The notes beneath the pieces are model-generated. The model was not told where the DNA came from. It was given only the letters and a program-made list of their open reading frames with translations, and did not search any database. A stretch of 64,000 nt of DNA from Pterobdella sp. o SKG-2022 (lineage: Eukaryota; Annelida; Clitellata; Hirudinida; Piscicolidae), in the NCBI GenBank assembly GCA_964035795.1, contig OZ038324.1, positions 8,506,878-8,570,877 of the forward strand, read 5' to 3'. The translations under genes were made by a program, and so were the position numbers. This document shows positions 18,376 through 34,769 of this stretch, in pieces. Each line of letters begins with the position of its first letter. Within the stretch, counting starts at the first letter, position 1.

Positions 18376-21300
18376 TCAGTTTGGGTGGGGTAGGTAGTTG
18401 GTGATAATGGGTGTTCGATGTGGTTTTGAGGGGTAGCTCTGGATGTTCTTGTAGTGCTCAAATGGTTGGGTAGCCAGATAGTTGACGTTTCCCATCAGAT
18501 TCTCAAAAGCATTACCATTCATGTAGTTTGCAATGTTAACATTCTCTGGGATGGGGGCAAATTGACTGATGTTTGATGGGTATTGATTATTGTAGCACTG
18601 AGGTTCTTGGTTGTTCTGTGGCACATATGGCTGGAGGTTGAAATTCTTGGGAGGAGTGAAATGTGTTTGAAAAAATTGATTGTTTTTGTGCGGTTGTTGG
18701 CTTAGATTCGCTTGTTGGTCGTAAGAAAATTGAAACTGCATATGGTTTTCTGTTTTAAACACATGGTTTTGTCTGTCTCCTGTGTGTTCTATTGCTTCAT
18801 TGTGGTTCTGAACATTAAGGAAATTCCTAATAGACTTTGAATTACCGCCATGACAATAGTTGATCATTTCCGGCTTAGAATTCAGCCCAAAGTTCTTTGT
18901 GTTATTCTCAAATTTGTTTTTGAGTTCGTTTATTAGAGTCACCTTATGTTGATTTTGTGCCATAGGAGACACAAATTTGTCCTGTCTGGGAGACTCGACT
19001 AAATGGTAAGAGCCTCCATGGTTCTTTGACACCATGTCACACTGGATTTCTTTCGCTGTCTTCTGTGAAATATCGCCATTTTTTGTGCCTGTTTTCACTG
19101 ATCTTTGGTTGATTTTGGACACTACCGTCTGAATTAATACGTTCTGTTTATGTCCGTAATTAAAATCGTTTGAAATTTTATCAATCGAATTAGCTTTTAT
19201 TTTTTTGGGTTTTTCATGACAGAATTCATCTTCCAAGTAGGGTATTTCTGATATGTTTTTGAAAGTTATAGCGTCATTTTCTGAAACCTTTCGTTGAGAA
19301 ACACTCTTAGAATGAAAAGATCCATCCTTTATATCACTGCATTCGGTTTTGAGTAAATTTTTCAAACCCTTTTTTTCTATTTTTTTTATTAAATTATTAT
19401 AATCTTTTAATATTTTTTCATATCCACTTTTGCCGATGTTTTTATTTTTGTCATACTTTTTGATCAAAGTTTCCAGCTCTTCTTTTTCGTCATAGGAACT
19501 TTTTTTAATTGATTCAGATTTCCTCATCTGTTCACTCATAGATTTCTCTTTCTCTAAACTTTTTTCCATACTAGCTGAAGCTTTTGACGATAATTTCTCA
19601 GATATATCCGACTTTTCATCTTCACTCTTCTGTTGACTACTTTGCTCCTCACTACCACTAGGCGATACAGTTTTATTTTGTTCACAGCTGATAGAATTAA
19701 GTTTGCTCTCATGTTTAGAATCACTTTTCAAGCTCTTTTCCTTCAAACTGCGCGCCAAACTTTTTCCATTAATGTACGAAACACTAACGCTATTTTTAGT
19801 CTTTTCACTGTTGCTATGATTAGAACGGTTGGAAGGGGGATTCTTAGAAGCAATCTTTTCATTATTCAATGAGCTTTGGTGTTTACTCAAACTTTTTTCT
19901 AGGCTTTTGCTTTCTTCTTTACAATGTGTAGAATCACTCTCTTCTGACTTATCGCTTGACTTACTCGAAATGGAACTTTTATCTTCACTGTCATCTTTCT
20001 CTATACTACTACAACTTGTATTCGATTTGTTTTTTTTAAAAGAACTATTCGAAAGGTTATGGCTGCGGTCACTCTTCTGCAACGATTTCTTCGCAGAATT
20101 TTTCGTATGACTGCTGCTTGAATTATCACTCTCAATGTTATGTGGCGATTCAACTATAACTAATTGAATCGATTCATGACTTTCTGATGCAGCATTGAGT
20201 CGAGATGACTTTTTAGAACAGTGATTTGAGACGTTGCAGTTATTCGTGTCATAAACTACATGCTCTCTCAGACATGCGTTAAACGGAGGGATGATAGACG
20301 GATCAGGGACAATAGGTTGAAGGCAAGACCGTTGCACAAACGTAGGAACAACTCGGGTCGTTAGACCAGTGGGGAAGTTTGCGACTGGAGAACATATATT
20401 ATTTGGCATCAATTCTTGTTTTGGAAACTGCTTGTTGACATCGTTATCTGTGCTATAAGCCAGGGTTGGCTCTTTTTGACAAGGTGAGGAATAATTTCTG
20501 GATGACTTTTCAGATTCTTCATATTTTTTACAAATATTGTTTATGAGGTCTTTGACAACAGCTTGTTCAAAGTTTTCGATGTTGTCCTTGGGTGCAGAGA
20601 GCATTTTGTAGGAAATATCAAGTTTGGTCTTTGTTGGCTCGTCTTTTTTACACAAAAGGTTTGTATCAAAATTATCTCTGTCACAAAAAGAAATGTTTTC
20701 TGCAATATTTTGTTTCTTATTTTTGCATTTAGACCAGCATTCTTCTAATGAGGGTTTGATTTCCTCAAGCCATTCTTTACACTTGCTCTTCATCCATTCA
20801 TCCTTGCATATTTGTAATCCCCGATCGTTCACTCCAGATTTGAGTTCAAAAGTATCGAGATCTTCGAAGAGAATATTTTTCTTCTGGATGTTCTCCACAT
20901 GGTCACCTCGAATGGTACATTGTACGTCATCTGGAATGATTCTGGTGCGTTTGTTGCCTACGTTGTCCATGAGCCCTTTCATGAATAATCTCTCATAATC
21001 TGTCTCGTCCCCTTTGTTGTTGAAATCGCGTATTAAGTCCGTAACATATGGGTTATCTGTCTGTTTTGAAAAAATAGAAATATATTTTTAAAAAATTTTG
21101 ATAATTGGGTAAATTTAAGTTTACTTCTAGAAGATTTTTATTCAGTTTGTATTCAAGCTCCCGCCGTTTTTCAGCCATTTTGTTCCTCCAGATTTCATCT
21201 TGTCTTGCTTCTTCATCTATTTCTTGTTTTCTTTTCTCCAATTTTTTTTTAATTTCTTCTTTTTCAAGTTCCGACTCTCTCTCTTCTTTTTCTTTTTTTT

Positions 21301-24300
21301 CTTTTTCTAATATCTCTTGGATTTTTCTATTTATCTTCTCATCAATTTTGTCTTTACTTTTTTCTTTCCCTCTTTTACTTTCATCATCAGAGGAACTTGA
21401 ACTTCTACTACTCTCACCACTTGACGGAGATTTTTTTTTGATTCTTAGTTTCTCTTCTTCCCATTCTCTTCTTCTATTTTCTAGTTCTTCTCTTTCTCTT
21501 TCCATTTTTTCTCTCGCAATTCTTATTTCAGCCTCTTCTTCAACTCTTTTTTTTTCATCCTCGATTCGTCTTTTTTCTTCTTGACACTCTCTCAGCTTTT
21601 CTTGAAACTCAGCTTTATTTTCCAAACTCACCAATTTTCTTTCCAATGAATCTCTTTGATTTCTATATTCTTCGTTTTCAATTTTCAAATATTCAATCTC
21701 TTGTTTTCCTTCTTTTTCCCAAGCTTCTCTCCTTTTTCTTTCATTTTCTTCCCATTTGAGTCTTCTTTCTATTTCATTTTTTGCATTATCATCTTCCAAC
21801 TTTTTCAAAATATCTTTCTCTAAAGATGTTTTAAAATCTTGTTTTCTGTGTTCCCCATATAATTCTTTTTCCAAACGACGTTTCATTTTGCGTCTGTTTG
21901 GTAGAGAGAGGGCTGAAGAAGAAGTATTTGACAAAAAAGTTGAGGAAGTGCTTGGAGAACTTGGTGAGAGATATGAAGATTTTGTGGAACGCTCACTGTA
22001 AGAGCTGGATAATGACGATGAAGAAGAAGAAGAAGATGATGATGACGAAGATGATGAAGAGGAAGATGAGACCTTTTTTTCCTTTTTCTTTTTAATTTCT
22101 TCTTTTGTCATAGATTTTTCTATTTTCACTAATTCAATGTAATCGGATTTTTTGTCTTCAACATCTTCATGTGTGGACAAAGGCTCAAGGAGACTATTTG
22201 GTTGCAAAGTGGGATCATTGTTATTGACGTTATTCAACCTCGGTTCCATTTGTGAAGACTTTTTTGCTTCATTATTTTGAGAGATGTTAGGAAGGACTGA
22301 AGAGTCATTTCCCCTATCTGTGTCCTTTTTCTCAGACTCAACAGCCAAAGAGTTTTTAACAGTCTTAGTCACTATCAAAGAGTCGTCTTTTTTTTTCTTT
22401 GATTTTTTCTTGTCTTTTTTTTTTGATTTTTTCTTGTCTTTTTTTTTCTTCCATTTTTTGTGATTTGAATCAGATGAGCTGTCATTTTCATCATCTTTTT
22501 TACTTTTCTTTTTATGCTTTTTTTCTTTTTTATGTTTTTTTTCTTTTTTAGCTTTTTCTTTTTTTTTCACCTTTTTTCTTTTTCTTCTTTTTTCTCTTCT
22601 TCTTGCATCTTCAGAAAAAAGGTTTTCCTCATCTTCCAAAATATTTTTATACTCATCAATCACTTTATTATGTTTTTGATTAATCTCTTCCTTCTTCCTC
22701 AGATTTTCTAAAAGTTTTTTTTCTTTTCTTTTCAAAGAAATTTCATCAAGCTCTTCTTTTTTCTTCCAATACTCTTCACTTAATTTTCCTTTAATGGATG
22801 GCTCAGTTGTGTTCGGGTCTGCGTTTGTCTGGGTGCTAGAAGGAGACAGAGGATGGACGGGTAAAGAAGAAGGAAGTGCACCGGGTAAATAAGGGCCATA
22901 AGGAGACTGAAGAGTTACAGAAAGAGGAGGAACCAGTGTTGGAGAATTAGGCGGAATGGATAAATGGGAGTTAGGAGGAAGAAGTTGAGATGGTACGAAA
23001 TGAGAAGGAGGATAATTGGGAGAAGAGTTAAGAGGCTGTTGAATGTTTTCATAAGAAGTATTGGGACTGCGGCGAGAACGTGGGGCTGTAGAATTTAATA
23101 ATTTTGAAAGAAAATCTTTGTTACTGTCATTTTGGGCGTTTTCATTTAGTTTTTGATATCGTTTACTGTAAATTCGAAATGGATTGTTAATGTTATTATT
23201 AAGGTGAATATAAATCCACAAACTCACTATAAAAAGTATAATAAAATCATCAAAGCTATAAGCAAAATCAAAAACATGAGGACTATCAGAAAGATTAGAA
23301 GCCCGCTATTTTCTGCAGCAGAATTATAGTTTTATGTTCAAATAAACTGATCTGTATATAGTTTAAAGGATTCGAATTTTAATTGTTATAAAAAGCAAAA
23401 GTGAGGGAAACTTGCCAGGACAATCTTCTCCAACGCAATCATTCACCTCATAATCACATTGCTCTTCTAAAAAGTTCATGAAAAATAAATTACCTCATTT
23501 AAAAACAAAGGGTATAGCGTAAAGCGCCACGTCAAGGCACTTTATATAAATCATATAATGATAATACAAAGCTTAAACTCACTGGTCTTTCCTCCATAAT
23601 AAACACAGTACTTGATCCTTGTCATCCACCCATTACCACAACTATGACTACAGCTCGACCAAGTTGTCCAGTCACTCATCAACTTTATCACTCTTGGATT
23701 AGACACGTCATTGTTCTCATCTTTAAATGAGAATTTAAATAAAAAATAATTTTAAAAGTTAATTTTTTATATATAACATTTGAATAAAGCTTTTACAGGT
23801 GAAATGAATGTGAAAAAAATAAACATTTAGCGTCATGAATAAAATGTTACTCTGAATGCAAGGTCTTGTTATGCAGCCCTTGGATTCCATCGAAGGTTTC
23901 GGGCACAACTCCTGTAAAGAAAATCCATAACAACAAACTTAAAAAGCACTCATCTCATCTGAACCCACTCCTTTCGGGCATATTCGGTACCTCATGCTCG
24001 TTCCCTGCCCACACGTGACCGAACACTCACTCCACTCCCCCCAATCAGCTAGCCAGTGTTTTGTGCTTATAATTAAACTAAACAATAAGTGGTGTGAGGT
24101 TAGTTGCATAAACATCAAATTTTTAGATCATGTAATTGCATATGAGGTAATTTTGTGATGTATTTATTGTTTTGTTTTGTGTCACTTACATATATGACAG
24201 AGCTCTCCTTTACACTTTCTACTCTGCCAATCTTTTTTGCATTCTTTTTGCTTGTCATCACAATACCAATGCCTTACCTACAAAAATATAACTACCAGTA

Positions 24301-24611
24301 TAAGTTTCATAAAAACATTTTCATGAACACATGTATTTAAACACGAAAACTTCACCTGGATCCCAAGACCGCAGTCGACAGAGCACTTAGACCAGCTGGT
24401 CCATTGTTCTATACATTTTGTTTTTATAAGTTTCAAATGATATTCATGTTTTATTGTAATGTTCCTTTATTTTAGGTTTTTTCCCAAAATTAATTTTGAC
24501 ATCAAAAGAATTACCTTGGGCTTGGACACATGTCAGTATAAAAAAAGCCAAAAATAAAACGAACATTTTATTCACAATATGCCTTTTGAAACAATCCAGT
24601 TTTTTAAACAT
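18376..24611 (-). CDS. TSP1-repeat single-pass membrane protein with giant disordered tail
   Basis: Not a gene I can name. Ten minus-strand exons: 24611-24515, 24408-24356, 24277-24190, 24048-23969, 23911-23851, 23720-23583, 23466-23416, 23312-23228, 23165-21125 and 21060-18376. Phases fit throughout, giving 1,777 residues from the inner ATG (24566) or 1,792 from the outer one. Order: a signal peptide (FVLFLAFFILTCVQA); three thrombospondin type-1 repeats, each over two exons, opening with WTSWSKCSVDCG, WGEWSECSVTCG and WTTWSSCSHSCG; a membrane helix (LLIFLIVLMFLILLIALMIL, about residues 178-203); then basic KRY. The tail of about 1,570 residues runs Pro-rich, Lys/Glu-rich with KKKSKKKDKKK-type runs, poly-Ser, a long charged coiled-coil-like stretch, Ser/Lys-rich, then Asn/Gln-rich. 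The WxxW motifs suit C-mannosylation. The tail exons have no ATG for several hundred codons, which argues they belong to this gene. Confidence 0.72.
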
Positions 24612-24731
24612 TCATTACAATTTTGAAATCAAATAAGTTTATTTTCGGGGAATTTTCATTCAAAAACAATAATAAAAAGTTCACCAGAGAATTAATTGAA
24701 AACAATCGAAAAGCGTTGACTTTCGTCTTAT

Positions 24732-25757
24732 TTAGAAAGAGCCGTCGAGAGGGAAGGGATAGGTGACATTGATCTGACGTAAAACTTCATCCATAATTTT
24801 ATAAACTCTCAAACAATTTTCCCAAGGAACTTCTCCTACTTGTAATAAACCTTTCTTCCAAGCTTCTCCTACTCTGGAAATTTCGTGAACGAATCCCATA
24901 GTGTAGTAATAACTTGCGCTTTCAGGGCTTTGGTCAACGGGATAAGAGTATGTCACATTATTGACCACAATTTCTTGGCAAGCAAAAAATTCTTTCAATG
25001 TGATTACTCCTTTACTTCCTTTGATAACTGCTACACAATTCTGTTCATCTTGCACACTCAAATCAATGTTGGCTTTTTTGTTGTTTTCAAACTTTAAAAA
25101 GATTTTTGATTTGATATCCAATCCATCATCATCTAACAGAGCTTCAGCTTTGACATGAGGAAAACCCTCAAACAACAGGGCAGCCAAGTGGAGACCATAA
25201 ATGCCAAACCCCATTGAAACACCTCCTCCCAGTTTTTTATTTCTTATTTGAATCTCAGGCCCAAAAGAGAATTTCATTAAAATATATAGTTCTTGTACTT
25301 CACCTATTTCTCCAGTATTAATAGCTCTTCTCAAATGGTCATAAGAAGGGAAAAATAAGCTCCATAATCCCTCAACCAACAACTTGTGATTCTGCTTGGC
25401 TGTCTGCACAAGGAGGGAACACTGCTGCCATGACATGCAGAATGGCTTTTCACATAAGAGTGCTTTGTTGGCTTGAAGGGTTTTCATGGCAAGTTCAAAA
25501 TGGTCTCTGGTGTCATTCCCAACATAAACTACATCTACTTCATTATCCGCCAATAAATTTTCATAAGATCCATAAAATTTTGGAATTGCCAGTTTTGCAG
25601 CAAAAATTGAAGCTCTTTCAATGTTTCTTGAAGCTACAGCTGACAACTTATGACCATCACAAGCTTTCAAGGCATAACAAAAATCACTGGCAATCTTGCT
25701 ACAGCCCACAATGCCCCATCTGACATACAGAGATGATGTAGTTTCCTGCTTACTCAT
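24732..25757 (-). CDS. DHDH: Dihydrodiol dehydrogenase-like oxidoreductase (Gfo/Idh/MocA family)
   Basis: Single-exon gene of 341 residues. The N-terminal Rossmann fold begins RWGIVGCSKIASDF (residues 14-26). It is followed by VASRNIERA, an acidic turn YGSYENLLAD, then VYVGNDTRDHFELA and the family motif LLCEKPF (EKP at 103-105), typical of NADP-dependent Gfo/Idh/MocA enzymes. The C-terminal half has GLWSLFFPSYDHLR and GGGVSMGFGIYGLHLAALLF, which match animal trans-1,2-dihydrobenzene-1,2-diol dehydrogenase (D-xylose 1-dehydrogenase) as I recall it. Length is typical (human 334). The family oxidises dihydrodiols and aldoses in the cytosol, but the real substrate cannot be read from sequence. 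No introns, unlike almost all neighbours. ATG at 25757; divergent from GFM2. Confidence 0.85.
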   Translation of the reverse strand: MSKQETTSSLYVRWGIVGCSKIASDFCYALKACDGHKLSAVASRNIERASIFAAKLAIPKFYGSYENLLADNEVDVVYVGNDTRDHFELAMKTLQANKALLCEKPFCMSWQQCSLLVQTAKQNHKLLVEGLWSLFFPSYDHLRRAINTGEIGEVQELYILMKFSFGPEIQIRNKKLGGGVSMGFGIYGLHLAALLFEGFPHVKAEALLDDDGLDIKSKIFLKFENNKKANIDLSVQDEQNCVAVIKGSKGVITLKEFFACQEIVVNNVTYSYPVDQSPESASYYYTMGFVHEISRVGEAWKKGLLQVGEVPWENCLRVYKIMDEVLRQINVTYPFPLDGSF

Positions 25758-26356
25758 TTTCTTCTTTCAACCGCATATAATCTGATGTGTTATTCTTTAT
25801 CTAAAAAAAAAAAAATTCTGCTCTCATATTTCAATTTCATTTGCTTGATATTTTTCAAAAAGCATTCTACTTCAAACTAACTTAAAATGATCCAGTAAAT
25901 ATAAAAAATCATAAGAATTTTATATTTATTTTCAAATTATTTTTGTATACATGTTAATTGACCTAAAGTGAAAATTTGTTAATTAATTAAAATTATCAAC
26001 ATACCTTGTATATTAAAATAATTAATTTTACTAGAATCAAATTTGAACTTTGAACTTATAACTATTTGAAATAAGATAGAATAATAATTTATACAAAAAC
26101 TTTCATGTTCATTTGATTGATACATAATGAGTTGAAAAACTGCTTATCATGACTTAACAAGCTTGAGTCAAGATTCAAGACTTAGAGGTTTTTTAGCGAA
26201 TGCACTTTTCAATTTTACTTTTAAGCACTGATGAACTTGAGTTAAAAAGACTGATGATTATCATCAATTACTAAAATTATAACTTCAAAATGAGTTTTTC
26301 TCAAAAAGCTTAATTATTTACAAAACGCTAACCAACTGTCAAGCAATTGAGAAAGC
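25758..26356. promoter_or_regulatory. Divergent intergenic region DHDH / GFM2
   Basis: 599 bp between start codons read in opposite directions. No exon or repeat is visible beyond an A-rich run near 25801. It probably carries both promoters; no motif is convincing. Confidence 0.35.
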
Positions 26357-30094
<3,738 letters not shown>

Positions 30095-30301
30095 CGCATC
30101 ACGTGACCATGTGATACATCACGTGTCGCATAATTGTGTCATTAATTCTGGAAGTGATAGCGGATGTGAGGCCAGGACGTTCGTTTTAAATAATTAGTGC
30201 TGATGTCATAACTCTCACCTAGCGCTCCCGATTTTTTCGTTTATTTCACATTATATTTGTTTTCTGCTAGTGAATGATTTTTTGTAATCAGTTTTTCATT
30301 T

Positions 30302-30307
30302 AATAAA
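30302..30307 (+). terminator. Probable poly(A) signal of GFM2
   Basis: AATAAA 208 bp after the GFM2 stop codon, with further A-rich sequence downstream. It is supported only by position. Confidence 0.35.
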
Positions 30308-30597
30308 TTTTACGATAACTGAAATAAAAATTTCTTATTTTTTTCTTTTTAGGAACATCAATGATTTTTTAAGAAATTTAAATTTTCGAAAAAAAAATTT
30401 TCAAATATTTCAATATTCAATCAAATAATATTTTCGAATTTTCAAAATTTGTGAAGCCTTTTTTTATTTTATTATGTAACAAATTTTTACATCAAAAACG
30501 CACGATTTTCATTGGTTGACTTTTTACATCATTCACCAATCAGATCTGTTTATTTGTCAACATCTACCAATCAGCGGCTTTCATGCTGAAATGAATC

Positions 30598-30607
30598 TAT
30601 AAATATA
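30598..30607 (+). promoter_or_regulatory. TATA-like element before the Sox gene
   Basis: The sequence tataaatata lies about 95 bp before the Sox start codon and fits a TATA box for an intronless gene with a short leader. AT richness makes chance matches common. Confidence 0.4.
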
Positions 30608-30699
30608 ATATACCATAAGAGTTTGAAAATTTGAAATTCCAATATTCGAAAAAAATCAAATATTTAAAACTAAAATCAATTGAAAAATCAAAAATTACC

Positions 30700-31971
30700 A
30701 TGGAAACAGCTTGTAGCAGAATCACCAACCCCTCGACAAATTTTCGTCCCAAAGATTCACAACAATACCTCCAACACCCCTCCCAAAAACATCTTTTTCC
30801 GCAAAAGTCTACTTGCACATTTTTCAACTCATACGAGACCCCTCATAACCCTTACAATGAGGGTCATTATAACTCAAGCACTCGATACAACCTCTTTTAT
30901 TACCCCAACACTTTTCCTCAGAATTTCATCGAGAAAACAAACGACTCGACTTGTTCTTATAAATATTTCTCCGCTTGCCATTATTATAATAATAATGAGA
31001 ATAAAACCAATAATGAAACTCCAAATACTTCACTAAATTTCAAATGCTGCGGAAACCTTTGTAGAAGCAAGCCCACACAACCACAACCATCTTTGAAAAG
31101 CAACAACACTAAAAATAAAATAACTAATAATAATCAACACATAAAACTAAACCAAAGCATTTATAAAAGTAGCAAGATATCCAACAACAAAAACCAACAT
31201 ACTAACAACAATCAACACGCAAAAAACAACTTTCATCCTAACAACAAACTTACGCATAACAACAACAAAAACATAAACAACAATCATACGCCTAACAACA
31301 ACAACCACCACATGACCAACCCTCATACAAACAACCCTACCAGCAACATAGAGTCAATAGTTTATTCAAAAGTCAAAAGACCAATGAACGCTTTTATGGT
31401 GTGGTCGAAAGAAAAAAGGCGAAAAGTCGCTGAAGAAAACCCCAAAATGCACAACTCTGAAATCTCCAAACGACTGGGAGCAGAGTGGAAAGAGCTGCAA
31501 CAAGAAGATAAGACGCCCTTCATCGACAAAGCCAAAAGACTGAGAGCTGACCATATGAAGTTGTACCCAGACTACAAATACCGACCCCGTCGTAAGATGG
31601 CGCCCTCGAAAAAGACCGAAGAATATCGTCCTGTTTTTTATAGAGATGTTTTTGGTAACAAGAAGTATGATGGCAATTTTGACAGTTCTGCTAACGATAA
31701 GTTTTATTATTATTGTTGTTATTACTACCCTAGTTATGTCAAGAATATCGACAACAACACTGAAACACACCAACAAATGTTGAGTTCACATTATGACAAC
31801 GAAATGTTGTATCAACACAATGAAAACAGCTCTCATCTTCTACACAACAACTACCAAAGCAACAATAATCTTCAACAACAAAACAACCTACAACAACACA
31901 ATAGCAACAACAACATTAAACAAAACAAAAATTATTTTTCAGCATACAACACCTTTCCATCAAAAACATGA
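30700..31971 (+). CDS. SoxB-group HMG-box transcription factor
   Basis: Intronless ORF of 423 residues. The HMG box spans about residues 223-301 and starts [20 protein letters not shown]. It continues with the SoxB-type block [18 protein letters not shown], then [15 protein letters not shown] and [10 protein letters not shown]. These are the near-invariant residues of SoxB (Sox1/2/3, SoxNeuro, Dichaete) DNA-binding domains that bend the minor groove at ACAAT-like sites; SoxB genes are commonly intronless. The 220 residues before the box are rich in Asn, His and Lys with repeated NNN runs. The C-terminal part is Asn/Gln/Tyr-rich and poorly conserved, so the exact SoxB subgroup cannot be assigned. 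The ATG at 30700 sits in a good context (accATGg). An upstream in-frame extension lacks an ATG. Likely nuclear and developmental. Confidence 0.9.
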   Translation: METACSRITNPSTNFRPKDSQQYLQHPSQKHLFPQKSTCTFFNSYETPHNPYNEGHYNSSTRYNLFYYPNTFPQNFIEKTNDSTCSYKYFSACHYYNNNENKTNNETPNTSLNFKCCGNLCRSKPTQPQPSLKSNNTKNKITNNNQHIKLNQSIYKSSKISNNKNQHTNNNQHAKNNFHPNNKLTHNNNKNINNNHTPNNNNHHMTNPHTNNPTSNIESIVYSKVKRPMNAFMVWSKEKRRKVAEENPKMHNSEISKRLGAEWKELQQEDKTPFIDKAKRLRADHMKLYPDYKYRPRRKMAPSKKTEEYRPVFYRDVFGNKKYDGNFDSSANDKFYYYCCYYYPSYVKNIDNNTETHQQMLSSHYDNEMLYQHNENSSHLLHNNYQSNNNLQQQNNLQQHNSNNNIKQNKNYFSAYNTFPSKT

Positions 31972-32891
31972 TCCCGATTATAAAAGTCTAAATAATGTCA
32001 ATAATTAAATTAACAGCCAATATCCAAAAAAATTGAGACATTTTTTCTAATTCAAATGATTTTTGTTACATAGTCTGCAGAAATTACAACAATTATGTTA
32101 GATTTTTGTCTATTTTTAGAAATTTTGTATTAATAAAATAAAATGTGAACCACATTTACATGACATGGTTTATTTTCGGCAACAAATTTCTCAAATTCTA
32201 TTTTTAAAACCTTCCACATTATATAATAACGTATGACTAGTCAACGAATAATCACGTTTGGTTATTTGGTTTCATTTTTCATCTCTTCATTCAGAGTTCT
32301 GCATAAAATTATTTGATATTTATAGCTTTTGCAGTTGTTTATTTAGTTGGTTTTAGCTGGAAATTTTGATTTTTTCGGCATTTTATTCTATAAATGGAGT
32401 CGACTTTTCAGTGAGTGAGAAATAAAAAAAAAGCATAAGTGGTGCCTTAAGAATTCTAAACGTATTTGTCCTGTGGGCGTTTAAACCTGTCTATTCAATT
32501 ACTACTACTACTACTACTACTACTGCTACTACTATTACTACTACTGCTACTACTACTACTACAACTACTACTACTACCACCATCACTAATACTACTACTA
32601 CTACTACTACTAATATCCCCACCAAGATTACTTCCCGATTATCACTTGTACCTTCAATAATAAAAACATCAGTTGACTCAAAATTGTTGCAGTAGGACAA
32701 AATTAGTATTAGCACTACTGTAGTTGCAAAGCTTAAATGATAAATTTGATAAAGTGTTGTTCTATTTACAATCCAATACAACACCAAGTCATATCAACAT
32801 TATTAATGCTTTCAGGTCTACGCACCGAGTTTATTATTATTATTAGTATTATGAAGACCATAAGAAGCTAAGACGATAGAAAAACAAGTGT
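31972..32891. other. Convergent intergenic region Sox / UVRAG with trinucleotide repeats
   Basis: Contains a candidate Sox poly(A) signal AATAAA at 32132-32137 and an impure ACT/ATT triplet tract at about 32497-32613. No coding exon is recognised. Confidence 0.5.
32497..32613. repeat. Impure (ACT)n trinucleotide microsatellite
   Basis: Runs of act/tac triplets broken by tgc, att and acc variants. They give spurious poly-Leu and poly-Val reading frames. Confidence 0.9.
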
Positions 32892-34705
32892 TTACGTCAT
32901 ATTGGGGCTAGCACGATCGCTTTCTTTATTAATATTAGTTTGATTATCAATATTATTATCAATATCACTTTTTGCATTATTATTGATATTATTATTCTTA
33001 TTATTAATACTACAATCAACACCATTAGACGTGACTTTTTCTTTCTTCTTAGCGTAATCATTATCAACACCGCTTCTTTGATCATCATCATCATTACATT
33101 TTTGATCATTATTATCACCACCTCTTTGATCGTCATCATCGCCAGCATTTTTTTTATTATTATGTTCAGTTGTATCATGGTTGTCGTTCATAGATGCTTC
33201 GTTGGATTTGATTGGTTGGAGATTGTTCGTCTGCAACGCCGGTGCTTCAGTCACGTGGTGTCTTTATAAAAAATAAATAAAAAACCTAACGAATAAAAAA
33301 AAACAAATGAGCAGACCCGGCGAGTTTGGCAAGGAAGAGTGAATGGAGGTTGGCGAGTGATTTGATGAGGGAGGGAGTGTTTAGGCGGAAGTGGTGACGT
33401 AACTGTGATAATAATAAAAATAATAGAATGAATAATAAAAATAAAAATAACAACAACAACAAAAAATAACAAGAGAAAATAAATAAATGCAAAAGCCAGT
33501 AGAAAGGATGGAGCACTTGAGCAATGTCTATGTTGAGAAGGTAGAGGGCATAATCATTTTCCAGACGTTGTTTGTTTTTGAGATGCAGTGAGAAGCTGCC
33601 ATAAAAACAACAAAAATAAATATTAATAAAATAATAATCATGATTGTAAGGATAACGATTATAAGAATAAAATAATGATAATATTAGTTAAATTAATAAT
33701 AGTAATAATAATAAAGCATTATTTGTCCCAATTAATATATGCACTAACTCTTGTTGTTGTATTTTGTTGAAGATGTAATCAGAAATGGTCGACCTACTTC
33801 CCTTGAACGTGATTGGGTACTTGAGAGGAAGGTCAAGAATGGCGGCCATCTTGGGAATAAATGGGAATTAAGTTTTAAACTTCAAATAAAAATAATATAA
33901 ATGTTATTATTAGTAAAGATACTAGCAATAAAAATTGGTATCATTATTAATAGCAGTGGTGAAAAAGATATTTTAGAAGTAGTAAAAAAATTAGAAAAAA
34001 CATCAACATAGAGGTAATAAAACCCTCATCAGTAGAAGTAAGACTACTATCACCAGGAATTGAATATAACAACCAAAGTCTGAACCACTCACCAGTTGAA
34101 CCAATCTGGCAGTGTAACCAAGAGCAACTGAAGTGACGACTTCGTCATACGAGGTCAGAGTCTCGTCTGCCGGAAGTGGAACGTTTAGGATGCTGTAGTG
34201 TGGAGAGGTTTGCTTGCTTTTTTTGTCACTGTTTTCCATTTGTTTCTCCTGTTATGGTTAGTGTGGATGATACTGATGATGATAGTGATAACGATGATGA
34301 TATTAGTAATGATAGTGAGTGGATGATGATGATGATAGTAATGCTAGTGAGTGGATGATGATGATTGTTGTTGTTGTAGTGATGATGATGGGTTGATATG
34401 GATAATAATGATGGGACTGATGATATTGAAGTAAAGATAGTGAAGATATAGCAATTTAATATTATTTTTAGCTCAAATTACTAATTTTGCGTTATATAAA
34501 TTTGTATTATTATTATTATTGTTGAATTGAAATGGCGTCAAAGGCATGAAATGCATAGAGAAGTTACATGAGAAGTGATGGGGAAGATGGAGAAGAGTTG
34601 AGAAAGCAACAATCTCCTTCTCATCAGTAACATGCCCATCTCTTTCAGACTTGCTTCTCTGAAACATTAGAGTGGAAAAAAAGATAAATAGATAGATAGG
34701 TAGAC

Positions 34706-34769
<64 letters not shown>

